DNA from: Cyclobacteriaceae bacterium
GTDB taxonomy: Bacteria; Bacteroidota; Bacteroidia; Cytophagales; Cyclobacteriaceae
DNA length: 15,513 nt
Direction: 5' to 3'
NCBI GenBank assembly: GCA_025455225.1
Contig: JALOMY010000026.1
Span: forward strand, 1 to 15,513
The translations under genes were made by a program, and so were the position numbers. Below are positions 6,840-14,995 of the stretch, in pieces. Positions within the stretch are counted from its first letter, which is position 1. Every line of letters starts with the position of its first letter. Below the pieces are notes generated by a model that ran no database searches, was not told the origin of the DNA, and was given only the letters and a program-made list of their open reading frames with translations.

Positions 6840-7221
6840 ATTTTTCTGAATTCAGCGCGCCTACAAAAAGCATTGCCCATCCTGCAATCATCATAACTCC
6901 TCCAAAAGGTGTAATCATGGCAATACCGGATAATCCGGTGAAGCATAGCAAGTAAAGGCTTCCGCTAAATAGGAAAACACCGGCAACCCAACTGATGGAA
7001 GCATAACGTAACCACCTTGATTCATTGTGATGCATCAACAGGCCACATCCTAACAAGGCCAATGCGTGATAGAATTGATAGCGTACGGCCAGTTCAAAAG
7101 TTTCTAATCGTCCGGAAGCGGTAAGCATGGGTTTTAAGGCATGTGCGCCAAATGCACCCAATGCAACACCTAATAATCCAAGAACGGAAGCCGATAACAG
7201 AACACTTTTTCGTTTCATCAT
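6838..7221 (-). CDS. DUF423 family membrane protein (YgdD/TMEM256-like)
   Basis: The 127-residue protein has four predicted transmembrane helices and the DUF423 signatures LGAFGAHALK (21-30) and AVRYQFYHALALL (45-57), with a C-terminal ITPFGGVMMIAGWAML. The family is widespread in bacteria and eukaryotes (YgdD, TMEM256), about 120-130 residues, of unknown function in the inner membrane. Met1 and Met2 are both possible starts. It begins 5 bp after the yggS stop, so the two are very likely one transcript. Confidence 0.93.
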   Translation of the reverse strand: MMKRKSVLLSASVLGLLGVALGAFGAHALKPMLTASGRLETFELAVRYQFYHALALLGCGLLMHHNESRWLRYASISWVAGVFLFSGSLYLLCFTGLSGIAMITPFGGVMMIAGWAMLFVGALNSEK

Positions 7222-7226
7222 TTTCT

Positions 7227-7895
7227 TTATTTAAGCCGCTCGCCAAATATAGCTGAGCCTATGCGAACCAGGGTACTTCCTTCTTCAACAGCCAATTTAT
7301 AATCACCACTCATCCCCATCGACAGTTCCTTCATTTCCATATTGGCCGGAAGCGGCATGCTCTTTAACTGATCGTAGAATTTTTTCAAGGTTCGGAATTC
7401 ATCACGCACCTGATCGGTATCGGATGTGTTGGTAGCCATGCCCATTAATCCTGTAATTCGAATAGAACTGAGTTTTTCCAGTGCGCCCTGGTGAAGTAAT
7501 TCCAATACTTCAGCTTCTGAGAAACCGAATTTCGATTCCTCCTTCGCGATATGGATTTGTAGCAGGCAATGAATGGTTCGCCTTGCTTTTATTGCTTGTT
7601 TATTGATTTCGGCCAGAAGTTTATAACTATCTACCGAATGAATTAAATGGATAAAGGATGCGATGTATTTTACCTTATTGGATTGAAGGTGGCCAATCAT
7701 ATGCCATTGAATATCGGTGGGCAAGGCTTCGAACTTGGAAACCAGCTCCTGCACTTTATTCTCACCAAAGATTCGGTGACCGGCTTCATAGGCTTCCATT
7801 ATCACATCAACCGGTTGTGTTTTACTCACTGCAACCAGGGTACAATGTGCAGGTAGTTGCTGCTTGAGTGAGGCTATATTTTTTTTAATGTCCAT
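7227..7895 (-). CDS. yggS: YggS/PROSC family PLP homeostasis protein
   Basis: The 222-residue protein is a PLP-binding alanine-racemase-fold protein (COG0325, PLPBP) that buffers cellular pyridoxal phosphate and affects amino-acid homeostasis, without known catalysis. Lys25 in LVAVSKTQP is the expected Schiff-base lysine. Other family blocks are RIFGENKVQE (41-50), WHMIGHLQSNK (64-74), HSVDS (86-90), LMGMATNT, and the phosphate-binding end segment LSMGMSGDYKLAVEEGSTLVRIGSAIFGER. Length is normal. It is first in a two-gene unit with DUF423 and diverges from the GH3 gene across only 46 bp. Confidence 0.95.
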   Translation of the reverse strand: MDIKKNIASLKQQLPAHCTLVAVSKTQPVDVIMEAYEAGHRIFGENKVQELVSKFEALPTDIQWHMIGHLQSNKVKYIASFIHLIHSVDSYKLLAEINKQAIKARRTIHCLLQIHIAKEESKFGFSEAEVLELLHQGALEKLSSIRITGLMGMATNTSDTDQVRDEFRTLKKFYDQLKSMPLPANMEMKELSMGMSGDYKLAVEEGSTLVRIGSAIFGERLK

Positions 7896-7919
7896 TCCGT
7901 AATTTTAGTCATCAGTCGG

Positions 7920-7927
7920 CAAATTTA
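7920..7927 (-). promoter_or_regulatory. Candidate -7 box for yggS-DUF423
   Basis: On the minus strand TAAATTTG exactly matches TAnnTTTG, 24 bp before the yggS ATG, in the 46-bp divergent spacer. No clear -33 TTG is found at the usual distance; it would fall inside the GH3 coding start. Confidence 0.3.
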
Positions 7928-7941
7928 ACCCTTAATACAAC

Positions 7942-9498
7942 ATGGCGATACTCGGAACTCTTTTGAAGAAAGGCATTCGATTGCGTGAAATGATGGAGCA
8001 GGAGTTTACCTCGCCATTTGATCTTCAGAAGAAGGAACTTAAGGAGTTGCTGATTGCTGCTGACCAGACTGAATTTGGCAAACACTATGATTTTTCTGAG
8101 ATTCTGAAATCATTCCGAAGAAACAGCAAAGAGTTTTATCGCATATTCCGCAATCATGTACCCATTTATACCTATAATAAAATTTACAGTGAATGGTGGA
8201 ACCTTTCCCTGCGGGGTGCGAAAAATATTTGCTGGCCTGGAAGGGTCAAGTATTTTGCATTAAGTTCAGGAACCTCTGAGGCTTCATCCAAGTACATCCC
8301 GGTAACGAAAGATATGACCAAGGCCATTCAGAGAACAAGCGTACGGCAGATTCTTTCACTCTCTAAATACGATCTTCCTGATGATTTTTTTACAACCGGA
8401 GTTCTGATGCTGGGAGGTAGCACACATTTGAATAAGATTGGAAATTATTTTGTTGGCGATTTAAGCGGTATTCAGGCAGCCCGCTTGCCGTTCTGGTTTC
8501 AGCATTTTTATAAACCCGGAAAGCAGATTGCGAAAACCCGGGATTGGGATTCGAAACTGGATCAGATAACCCAAAATGCTCGGAACTGGAATATCGGGAT
8601 AATTGTGGGCGTGCCGGCCTGGTTGCAGATTTTAATGGAGCGAATTATTGAACATTACAAGGTCAGTTCAATTCATGATATATGGCCTAATCTTCGGGTT
8701 TATGTTCATGGCGGAGTTTCCTTTGATCCGTACCGGAAGGGATTCGAGAAATTACTGAAATATCCGCTTCATTACATTGAGACCTACCTGGCATCTGAGG
8801 GATTTATTGCTTACCAGGCGTATCCGAATCGAAGATCGATGCGGCTCGTGTTAAACAACGGCATCTTTTATGAGTTTGTGCCCTTTGAGGATAAGAATTT
8901 CGATTCAAATGGTGAAGTAAAACCCGATGCGGAAACTTTATTGATTGATGAAGTTGAAGAAGGAAAGGACTATGCGCTGTTATTATCCAGTTGTGCTGGC
9001 GCATGGCGTTATTTAATTGGTGATGTAATTAAATTTGTCTCTATCGATGAGGCAGAAATTGTAATTACAGGCCGTACGAAACATTTCCTGAGCTTATGTG
9101 GAGAACACTTGTCGGTCGATAACATGAATAAGGCAATTGAACTGGTTTCAAATGATCTGAACATTGAAATTCCTGAATTTACAGTTGCAGGAATTCCTCA
9201 CGGTACCTTATTCGCTCATCACTGGTATATCGGCACCGATGAAAAAGCAGATCAGGTAAAAGTAAAAGAGTTGCTGGACCAACACCTGAAGCAATTAAAT
9301 GATGATTATGCCGTGGAGCGAAGTGCCGCCCTGCGTGATGTTTATGTTGATGTTGTTCCACTCCATGTTTTTTATGATTACATGCAGTCGAAAGGAAAAG
9401 TTGGCGGACAGAATAAATTTCCAAGGGTTATGAAAAATGCACAACTGGAAGACTGGCAATTGTTCATAAAGAATTATGTAAATGGAAGCCGTTCTTAA
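7942..9498 (+). CDS. GH3 family acyl-adenylating enzyme
   Basis: The 518-residue protein belongs to the GH3 (auxin-responsive promoter) branch of the ANL adenylating enzymes. Plant members activate a carboxylic acid with ATP and join it to an amino acid; the substrate of Bacteroidota members is not established. Visible motifs are the ATP-phosphate loop FALSSGTSEASSKYIPVT (105-122), YLASEGFIAYQ (282-292), AWRYLIGDVIKF (354-365, with the family's Y-x-x-GD) and VITGRTKHFLSLCGEHLS (374-391) at the hinge to the small C-terminal domain. Length is normal for the family. No signal peptide, so cytoplasmic. The stop overlaps the start of the LysE-type gene by 17 bp, implying coupled translation and a shared pathway. 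Confidence 0.9.
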   Translation: MAILGTLLKKGIRLREMMEQEFTSPFDLQKKELKELLIAADQTEFGKHYDFSEILKSFRRNSKEFYRIFRNHVPIYTYNKIYSEWWNLSLRGAKNICWPGRVKYFALSSGTSEASSKYIPVTKDMTKAIQRTSVRQILSLSKYDLPDDFFTTGVLMLGGSTHLNKIGNYFVGDLSGIQAARLPFWFQHFYKPGKQIAKTRDWDSKLDQITQNARNWNIGIIVGVPAWLQILMERIIEHYKVSSIHDIWPNLRVYVHGGVSFDPYRKGFEKLLKYPLHYIETYLASEGFIAYQAYPNRRSMRLVLNNGIFYEFVPFEDKNFDSNGEVKPDAETLLIDEVEEGKDYALLLSSCAGAWRYLIGDVIKFVSIDEAEIVITGRTKHFLSLCGEHLSVDNMNKAIELVSNDLNIEIPEFTVAGIPHGTLFAHHWYIGTDEKADQVKVKELLDQHLKQLNDDYAVERSAALRDVYVDVVPLHVFYDYMQSKGKVGGQNKFPRVMKNAQLEDWQLFIKNYVNGSRS

Positions 9499-10111
9499 AG
9501 GCGTTGCTTCGGGAATTGCACTGGCATTATTAATAGGGCCGGTGTTTTTTACTATACTCCAAACCAGCATTGAACGCGGTTTCCTAAGTGGTCTCCTTGT
9601 CTCAGTTGGTGTTTCCATCAGCGATGCATTCTATATTTTACTTTGTTACACGGGGTTAAACCAGTTTCTGAATAAAAGTAATGCAGAAGTATACCTTGCG
9701 TATGCAGGTGGATTTATTTTATTCTGTTTTGGATTTTATTACCTCTTCATCAAAAGCCGCAAGCCCCTGGTATATCGCACCATGAACATTAAAATTTCCA
9801 ATCCGTACCGTTTAGTGGCCAAGGGATTTATCATTAATGGTTTAAGCCCCATGGTTTTAATTTTCTGGCTGGGGATGGTAAGTGTAGCGACCGGGGAGTT
9901 TGGTTATACTGCCTCTGATGCCGTTATTTTTTTTGGATCTGTAGTAGCTACCGTATTCGCGACCGATTTATTAAAAGCAAACCTGGCAGATAAGTTAAGG
10001 CAAGTCTTAACACACCGGGTAATACGATTGCTCAATATCGTATTAGGGCTTGTAATGGTGTTGTTCGGAGGACGTTTGTTGTTCCTCGCTGATAATTTTA
10101 AACTGCTCTAA
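9482..10111 (+). CDS. LysE/RhtB-type amino acid exporter
   Basis: The 209-residue protein is a polytopic membrane protein of the LysE superfamily, which exports amino acids or related small molecules by proton exchange. The N-terminal signature GPVFFTILQTSIERGFLSG lies at 19-37 within helix 1 and its following loop, and about six hydrophobic segments follow, in line with the family's 195-215 residues. Helix 3 ends in the basic loop FIKSRKP, and GFIINGLSPMVLIFWLG carries the conserved N-P-type turn (here N-G-L-S-P). Its ATG lies inside the last codons of the GH3 gene. It is convergent with batA and the two stop codons overlap at 10108-10111. Confidence 0.9.
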   Translation: MEAVLKGVASGIALALLIGPVFFTILQTSIERGFLSGLLVSVGVSISDAFYILLCYTGLNQFLNKSNAEVYLAYAGGFILFCFGFYYLFIKSRKPLVYRTMNIKISNPYRLVAKGFIINGLSPMVLIFWLGMVSVATGEFGYTASDAVIFFGSVVATVFATDLLKANLADKLRQVLTHRVIRLLNIVLGLVMVLFGGRLLFLADNFKLL

Positions 10112-11160
10112 TCCTGTAAAATATTGCTGATGAATGTGGATTTTAAGAATAACCAAAGCAATAAAAATACTATTGCCCACATCAGGTAGTTGTAGTAGTA
10201 GTCGGCTGTGTCTTTGAACCGGGTTTCTTTTATTTCGGCTTTTTCAAGCTGATCAATCCGATCAAACACACGAACCAGCGCTTCAGTATCGCTAACCCTG
10301 AAAAATTCACCACCCCCGATTTCCGCAATTTTTCTCATAATGGTTTCATCCACGGTATTTTCTATCATATTGGGTCTTCCGAAAAAATCCTTTCCGTAGG
10401 GCACCATTCCTTCTTTACCAACAATGATGGTATAGATCTTAATGCCATAAGCAGAAGCCAGTTCAGCTGCAGTTATCGGATCTATATTGCCGGCTGTATT
10501 ATCCCCATCGCTCAGGAGAATGCATACTTTGGATTTTGAGTCGGATTCCCGCATCCGGTTGGTCACTACACCCAGTGCACTGCCGATTGCTGTACCACGG
10601 TTTTCAATCATGGCAAAGTCAATTTCGTTCACATACGATTTCAACAATTCGTAATCGGTAGTTAAGGGCGCCAGGGAAAAAGCATCACCCGAAAAAACAA
10701 CTAACCCGATTCGGTCCTGCACCCTTCCATTAATAAAATCGATAGCTACTTCTTTAGCTGCATCCAATCGTGTGGGTGTGAAATCGGATATTTGCATTGA
10801 TTGGGAGATATCAATAGCCATCATAATATCCACACCTTCCGTCCATTGCTCAACTTTTTCATTGGTACGCTGAGGCCGGGCAAGAGAAAGAAGTAAAAGT
10901 GAAAGAATCAGGATCAATAAGACTTCAGGTAAAATCCGAAGAAAACTCAATGGGGTTGATTTCAGGTCTTTCTGTGTAAGTGCAATGGGTAACTTTTGAT
11001 TGGATCGCAAGCGCCACAACCACCTCAATAAAAATAAAAGCGGAACGCCCAATAAAGCATACAGGAACTCGGGTCTTTCCCAGGTAAACGATTGAAGTGT
11101 TCCCGGGCTAAACCATTCAAGAGAATACCAGGGTGTTGCATCCGTCATCTCATTAACCAT
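10108..11160 (-). CDS. batA: BatA-type von Willebrand factor A membrane protein
   Basis: The 350-residue protein has the BatA plan: N-terminal hydrophobic helices (about 32-50 and 75-94), a von Willebrand A domain (about 108-310), and a final helix (about 322-344). The MIDAS metal site is complete: D117-I-S-Q-S121 in MMAIDISQSM, Thr190 in ENRGTAIGSALG and Asp218 in ILLSDGDN. The conserved RLDAAKEVAIDFI and RIGLVVFSGDAF are also seen. The protein should be anchored in the inner membrane; in several bacteria the Bat proteins support stress tolerance, with a MoxR ATPase. About 30 residues precede the first helix, as in relatives from Cytophagales. Its start overlaps the preceding gene by 8 bp. 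Confidence 0.9.
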   Translation of the reverse strand: MVNEMTDATPWYSLEWFSPGTLQSFTWERPEFLYALLGVPLLFLLRWLWRLRSNQKLPIALTQKDLKSTPLSFLRILPEVLLILILSLLLLSLARPQRTNEKVEQWTEGVDIMMAIDISQSMQISDFTPTRLDAAKEVAIDFINGRVQDRIGLVVFSGDAFSLAPLTTDYELLKSYVNEIDFAMIENRGTAIGSALGVVTNRMRESDSKSKVCILLSDGDNTAGNIDPITAAELASAYGIKIYTIIVGKEGMVPYGKDFFGRPNMIENTVDETIMRKIAEIGGGEFFRVSDTEALVRVFDRIDQLEKAEIKETRFKDTADYYYNYLMWAIVFLLLWLFLKSTFISNILQD

Positions 11161-12079
11161 TTTTCACCTCCTCAATCTTTTTTGATGTTCGCTCATAGGC
11201 TATTTGCTGGAGGTGAAGCAGCGCGTTCTCTACTGAAGTACTGTGTCCGTAAATAGCCTGGTCAACCGATCGAAGACTTCTTCCAAGGCTCTCATCTTTT
11301 TCAAGAGCCAACGTTTCTCGAGTGGTCAGTTTTGTAAAAGGTTTACGCTCCAACTGCTCAAGGTATTTCTTCCATAAAGACACTGCTTCTTCCGTTTGAT
11401 TGGCTTCGAAGTGTTCCTTCAATTGATTCAGGATGTTTATAAAACTATTTTCAAATAGTATATGATTTTTCTTTAGTCTTTTAATGGTGAAGTATTTGCG
11501 GATTCGTTTTCCGAAAATGATCCAAACCAAAACTGCTGCGATCAGAAGTACACCCAGAACAATCAGCAAGAGCGGATAATTTAACAATTGCATTACCCGT
11601 TCATAAACGGTATTGGTTTTTAAAGGCAGATCCTGTGCCTGAATGGAATCAGGCACAGGTTCGGTAAGCATGGATTTCAGAAAAATACTATCCGGTTGAA
11701 TCGCATAACGTGTGCAATCACGTTCATTAACCACATATACAGGTAAGGCAAGATACTGGACTTCCGAGACGTCAAATGATAAAAGTGAATAGACTACGCT
11801 GTCGTAACTTTCTGATCCCTGGGTATGAGTAGGTGAATAATACTTGCTTTTAAATTCAAAAGGATCAAATGAAAAGGTTGAATCCGGAAAAAGAAGGTTG
11901 AGTTCCCGTGGGTACTCAGCAACCAGGTAATATTCTACCGCATCGCCCAACCTCAGGCTGTCTTGAATAAAGCCAGACCGAACCTTAACATCCTGGGCAT
12001 GGGATTGAAACGAATTTAACCCAATCCCTAATGTGAAAAGCAATACGTTTAGAACGGATAACCGCATCATCTCCTGCAT
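11153..12079 (-). CDS. Anchored exported protein of the Bat operon, BatD-like
   Basis: The 308-residue protein has a signal peptide ending near SHAQ (residue 29), a beta-rich exported domain (30-160), one transmembrane helix (168-189) and a basic, helical cytoplasmic tail (190-308). This topology and place between DUF58 and batA fit the BatD-like/DUF4381-like component of Bat operons, here shorter than full BatD (500 or more). I assign it by position and topology rather than by strong motifs. Tail segments such as FTKLTTRETLALEKDESLGRS and LHLQQIAYERTSK may contact partner proteins. Met1, Met4 and Met5 are all possible starts. It overlaps batA by 8 bp and follows DUF58 after 6 bp. Confidence 0.65.
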   Translation of the reverse strand: MQEMMRLSVLNVLLFTLGIGLNSFQSHAQDVKVRSGFIQDSLRLGDAVEYYLVAEYPRELNLLFPDSTFSFDPFEFKSKYYSPTHTQGSESYDSVVYSLLSFDVSEVQYLALPVYVVNERDCTRYAIQPDSIFLKSMLTEPVPDSIQAQDLPLKTNTVYERVMQLLNYPLLLIVLGVLLIAAVLVWIIFGKRIRKYFTIKRLKKNHILFENSFINILNQLKEHFEANQTEEAVSLWKKYLEQLERKPFTKLTTRETLALEKDESLGRSLRSVDQAIYGHSTSVENALLHLQQIAYERTSKKIEEVKNG

Positions 12080-12085
12080 CCTGCT

Positions 12086-12964
12086 TTAAGTGGTCTTAAC
12101 GGTACGGTTTCTGACTTTAAATAAACGAAGAAGTTTGGGTACATAGTCTTCCTGCGTATCCAGGGAAATGAAGTTAATCTGGTGCTTTTTTGAATACTGA
12201 CTGATCCATGTTTTTCGTTCTTCCAGCCGATGGCTGATCTTCTGTCGGAAGTCGCCAAACGAGGTATTTATCCAGAGTGTTTTACCCGACTCTTTATCGA
12301 TAACCGGAATGATTCCTAATTTGGGCAGATCGGTTTCCCGTTTATCGCTTATGTGAATTATTACCAGGTCGTGTCTGCGGGCAAGAGCTTTCAGATTCTG
12401 TTCATACTTTTCGTCAATAAAATCAGAAACCAGAATAATTACGCTTCTTCTTTTAATAATGTTTAATGCAAAGGCTAAGGCTTTGTTCAGATCTGTTTTT
12501 TTTGAATTGGGCTTTAACCGGGTAACGCTTTGAATGATCTGGTAAGCCTGGGTTAATCCTTTACCGGGCCGGATGTAAAGTTCACGCTGGTCAGAGAAAC
12601 AAATCAGGCCTACATGACTGGATTCCTTAACAGCCGATAATGCCAATACACCGCAGATTTCTTTTCCGATATCCACTTTGGTACGGTTTTCCGATCCGAT
12701 TTCCTGCGATGCGCTGACATCGAGAATGAAAAATACAGTTTGCTCTTTTTCTTCCCGGAAGGTTTTAACAAACGTACCATGACCTTTGGCCGAAACATTC
12801 CAGTCGATGGTCCGAATGTCATCCCCATATTGATAAGGCCGTACATCGTCAAATTCCAGCCCGGTACCTTTAAAAACCGAGTGAAAATCACCCTTCATCT
12901 GACTGTTGATCGCTTTTCGGATCTGGATTTCGTATCTCCGTAACTTTTTAATCAGCTCCTTCAC
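12086..12964 (-). CDS. DUF58 domain protein of the Bat operon (MoxR-associated)
   Basis: The 292-residue protein is a DUF58 protein with a von Willebrand-like fold. The family hallmark runs from GTGLEFDDVRPYQYGDD (33-49) to IRTIDWNVSAK (50-60). A MIDAS-like DVSAS (82-86) lies in FFILDVSASQE, followed by VGLICFSDQREL and IILVSDFIDEKYE. No membrane helix is visible, so cytoplasmic. In most bacteria DUF58 follows directly a MoxR AAA+ ATPase gene and works with it; here no such gene precedes it, and the upstream neighbour is the divergent DUF4296 gene. It opens a three-gene run with 6 bp to the next gene and an 8-bp overlap beyond. Confidence 0.92.
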   Translation of the reverse strand: MKELIKKLRRYEIQIRKAINSQMKGDFHSVFKGTGLEFDDVRPYQYGDDIRTIDWNVSAKGHGTFVKTFREEKEQTVFFILDVSASQEIGSENRTKVDIGKEICGVLALSAVKESSHVGLICFSDQRELYIRPGKGLTQAYQIIQSVTRLKPNSKKTDLNKALAFALNIIKRRSVIILVSDFIDEKYEQNLKALARRHDLVIIHISDKRETDLPKLGIIPVIDKESGKTLWINTSFGDFRQKISHRLEERKTWISQYSKKHQINFISLDTQEDYVPKLLRLFKVRNRTVKTT

Positions 12965-12998
12965 GGTACGGCAATTCTTTGGATCAATTATTGAACGC

Positions 12999-13006
12999 CA
13001 AAAATA
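12999..13006 (-). promoter_or_regulatory. Candidate -7 box for the DUF58-BatD-like-batA run
   Basis: On the minus strand TATTTTTG matches TAnnTTTG exactly, 34 bp before the DUF58 ATG. No good -33 TTG is seen at about 20 bp upstream; an inverted repeat (13006-13023) occupies the adjoining region instead. Confidence 0.35.
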
Positions 13007-13023
13007 AGTAAATGTGTTTACTT
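13006..13023. repeat. Short inverted repeat, candidate operator
   Basis: AAGTAAA (13006-13012), a 4-bp spacer TGTG, and TTTACTT (13017-13023) form a perfect 7-bp-arm inverted repeat in the 106-bp divergent spacer between DUF58 and the DUF4296 gene. It abuts the candidate -7 box at 12999-13006. Its size suits a dimeric regulator, but chance occurrence in AT-rich DNA is possible. Confidence 0.35.
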
Positions 13024-13070
13024 TACGGACTGATATTCCGGCAGAGGCCGATTAATGTTTATATAATCCC

Positions 13071-13439
13071 ATGGGGCGCATTTTTATCTGTTTAATTCTT
13101 GTAACTCTGATTCTGGGTTGCAAACGGGAAGAGAAGCCTGCAGGCGTCCTTTCTGAGGCCGAGATGGTGAATGTCTTGATGCAAATGTACCTGGCTGAAG
13201 AGCGGTTATCCCGGATATCGATCACCTACGATTCGTCACAGAAATTAATACCCTATTTTCGTAAACGGGTGTTTTCGCTTACCGGGGTACCGGATTCAAC
13301 CTACCGGAAATCCATGGAGTACTATATGGCAAACCCGAAACAGCTGGATTACATTTATTCTGCCTTGATTGACTCCCTGAGTTTACGGGAACAGGTCAAA
13401 CCCCAAGAACAAGCTAAACCCGATGGTTTACCCGAGTGA
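13071..13439 (+). CDS. DUF4296 lipoprotein
   Basis: The 122-residue protein begins with a lipoprotein signal peptide (MGRIFICLILVTLILGC) whose lipobox LILGC puts the lipidated cysteine at residue 17, followed by KREEK. The mature part has the DUF4296 pattern: a short acidic start, LSEAEMVNVLMQMYLAEERLS (27-47), FRKRVFSLTGVPDSTYRKSMEYYMANPKQLDYIYSALIDSL. The family is found in Bacteroidota and its function is unknown. The charged residues after the cysteine would fit export to the outer membrane. Its last 17 bp overlap the start of mutS2, so the two are likely coupled. Confidence 0.88.
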   Translation: MGRIFICLILVTLILGCKREEKPAGVLSEAEMVNVLMQMYLAEERLSRISITYDSSQKLIPYFRKRVFSLTGVPDSTYRKSMEYYMANPKQLDYIYSALIDSLSLREQVKPQEQAKPDGLPE

Positions 13440-14928
13440 TATTGAATCAAAGCTGGGCTTTGATACCATACGACAACGACTTCAGGGATATTGCTTGTCT
13501 TCCTTAGGTGTTCGTTTAGTCGATCGGATTAACTTCACTCATGATTTTGATGCTCTTGAACCCTTGCTTAAACAGTGCCTTGAATTTGTTCAGATTATTG
13601 AACGTGGAGATACCTTTCCGTCATCCCATTATTTTGATCCTGCCGAATTGTTCAGCAAGGCAATGGCAGAAGGCAGCTACCTGGATGAACCGGATTTCCT
13701 TCAGCTGGCCTATTCAATGGGCACCATTATTACATGCCGTGATTATTTCATCAAGAACCAGGAACAATGCCCCTTTTTGTTTAAATTGACTTACCCGGTT
13801 ACGCTCACAAATAAATTAATTCTGCGTATTAATCAGATTATAGATGAGCACGCCAGGGTGCGCGATTCAAGCAGTGCAGAGTTAGCCAGGATCAGAAAAA
13901 GATTGCGCGAAGAACAATCGCGATCAAGAAAACTAATTGACCAGATTTACCGGTTTGCAGTGGAACAGAATTGGGTGCCTGAGGGTGCCTTGCCAACCAT
14001 TCGTGGCGGACGATTAGTGTTGCCGGTTTTAGCTGAACATAAGCGCAGAATGAAAGGATTTATCCTTGATGAATCAGCTACCGGTCAGACTGTTTACATG
14101 GAACCGGCTGAAGTACTTGAAGCCAACAATGAAATTCGGGATCTGGAATATGCCGAGAAACGGGAGGTAATTAAAATCCTGAAACTTTTAACGGATGATT
14201 TACGGGCAAACCTCCCTGAATTAACCAAGGCCTATGAGTTTCTTTCCTGGATTGATTTTACAAGGGCAAAGGCCCGGCTCGCGGTGGAATTAGATGCAAA
14301 CCTACCGGTTCTCTCGCCTAGGCCTTTTCTTCAATGGATTAGCGCACGTCATCCGCTTCTTTCGATTAGCTTGAAGGGAAAGCGTGAATTGGTACCTCTT
14401 TCTATTGATCTTCAGGATGATTTTCGAATGCTGATTGTTTCCGGGCCCAATGCCGGTGGTAAATCCGTTTGTCTTAAAACAGTAGGCCTTTTGCAATACA
14501 TGTTACAGTGCGGATTGTTAATCCCTGTACATCCTGACTCGAAAGCAGGAATCTTTCAAAATATCTTTATCGATATTGGCGACCAGCAGTCAATTGAAAA
14601 TGATTTAAGCACGTACAGCAGTCATTTAAAAAACCTTACTTATTTCATTCAGTTTGGAAATGAAGATACCTTGGTGCTGATGGATGAGTTAGGATCAGGT
14701 ACCGATCCGGATTTCGGAGGTGCCATTGCAGAGGCTATTCTTTCTTCTTTATTAAACAAGAAAATCTGGGGTGTGGCCACCACCCATTATTACAATCTAA
14801 AATTATTTGCAGAACAAAATCAGGGTGTTCGCAATGCCTCCATGAGGTTTGATGAGCAGAATCTTGTTCCCTTATATATTCTCGATATCGGTAAACCCGG
14901 AAGTTCATTTGCACTTGAAGAGGTTTGA
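13423..14928 (+). pseudogene. mutS2: mutS2, N-terminal part, truncated by a 76-bp tandem duplication
   Basis: MutS2 is a MutS-like ATPase with a C-terminal Smr nuclease domain, usually 780-800 residues, linked to suppression of recombination and to ribosome rescue. The start MVYPSDIESKLGFDTIRQRL fits the family. Residues 1-290 hold the connector and clamp, including RDSSSAELARIRKRL (147-161) and RGGRLVLPV (194-202). The ATPase core shows Walker A GPNAGGKS (341-348), Walker B TLVLMDELGSGTDP (416-429) and ATTHY (452-456). After residue 499 the frame is lost: two codons (GAG GTT) precede TGA at 14926-14928, because a 76-bp direct repeat is inserted. The product lacks the ATPase end, coiled coil, KOW-like region and Smr. 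It overlaps the DUF4296 gene by 17 bp. See the second part at 14852-15513. Confidence 0.92.
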
Positions 14929-14995
14929 TGAGCAGAATCTTGTTCCCTTATATATTCTCGATATCGGTAAACCCGGAAGTTCATTTGCACTTGAA
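14844..14995. repeat. Perfect 76-bp tandem duplication inside mutS2
   Basis: Copy 1 (14844-14919) and copy 2 (14920-14995) are identical at every base, from GAGGTTTGATGAGCAG to GTTCATTTGCACTTGAA. The flanking bases differ (T before copy 1, A before copy 2; A after copy 2 against G at the start of copy 2), so the duplicated unit is exactly 76 bp without flanking microhomology. As 76 is not a multiple of three, it causes a +1 frameshift. Deleting one copy rejoins SSFALE directly to IAQKTGIP in a continuous mutS2 frame. Confidence 0.97.

Noticed and set aside
9295..9618. 107-residue minus-strand open frame across the GH3/LysE junction
   Set aside because: It is antisense to both genes, with a low-complexity composition and no family resemblance.
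13040..13070. TATAAT-like sequence just before the DUF4296 ATG as a leaderless promoter
   Set aside because: It fits the E. coli-type -10 rather than the Bacteroidota TAnnTTTG box and occurs easily in AT-rich DNA.
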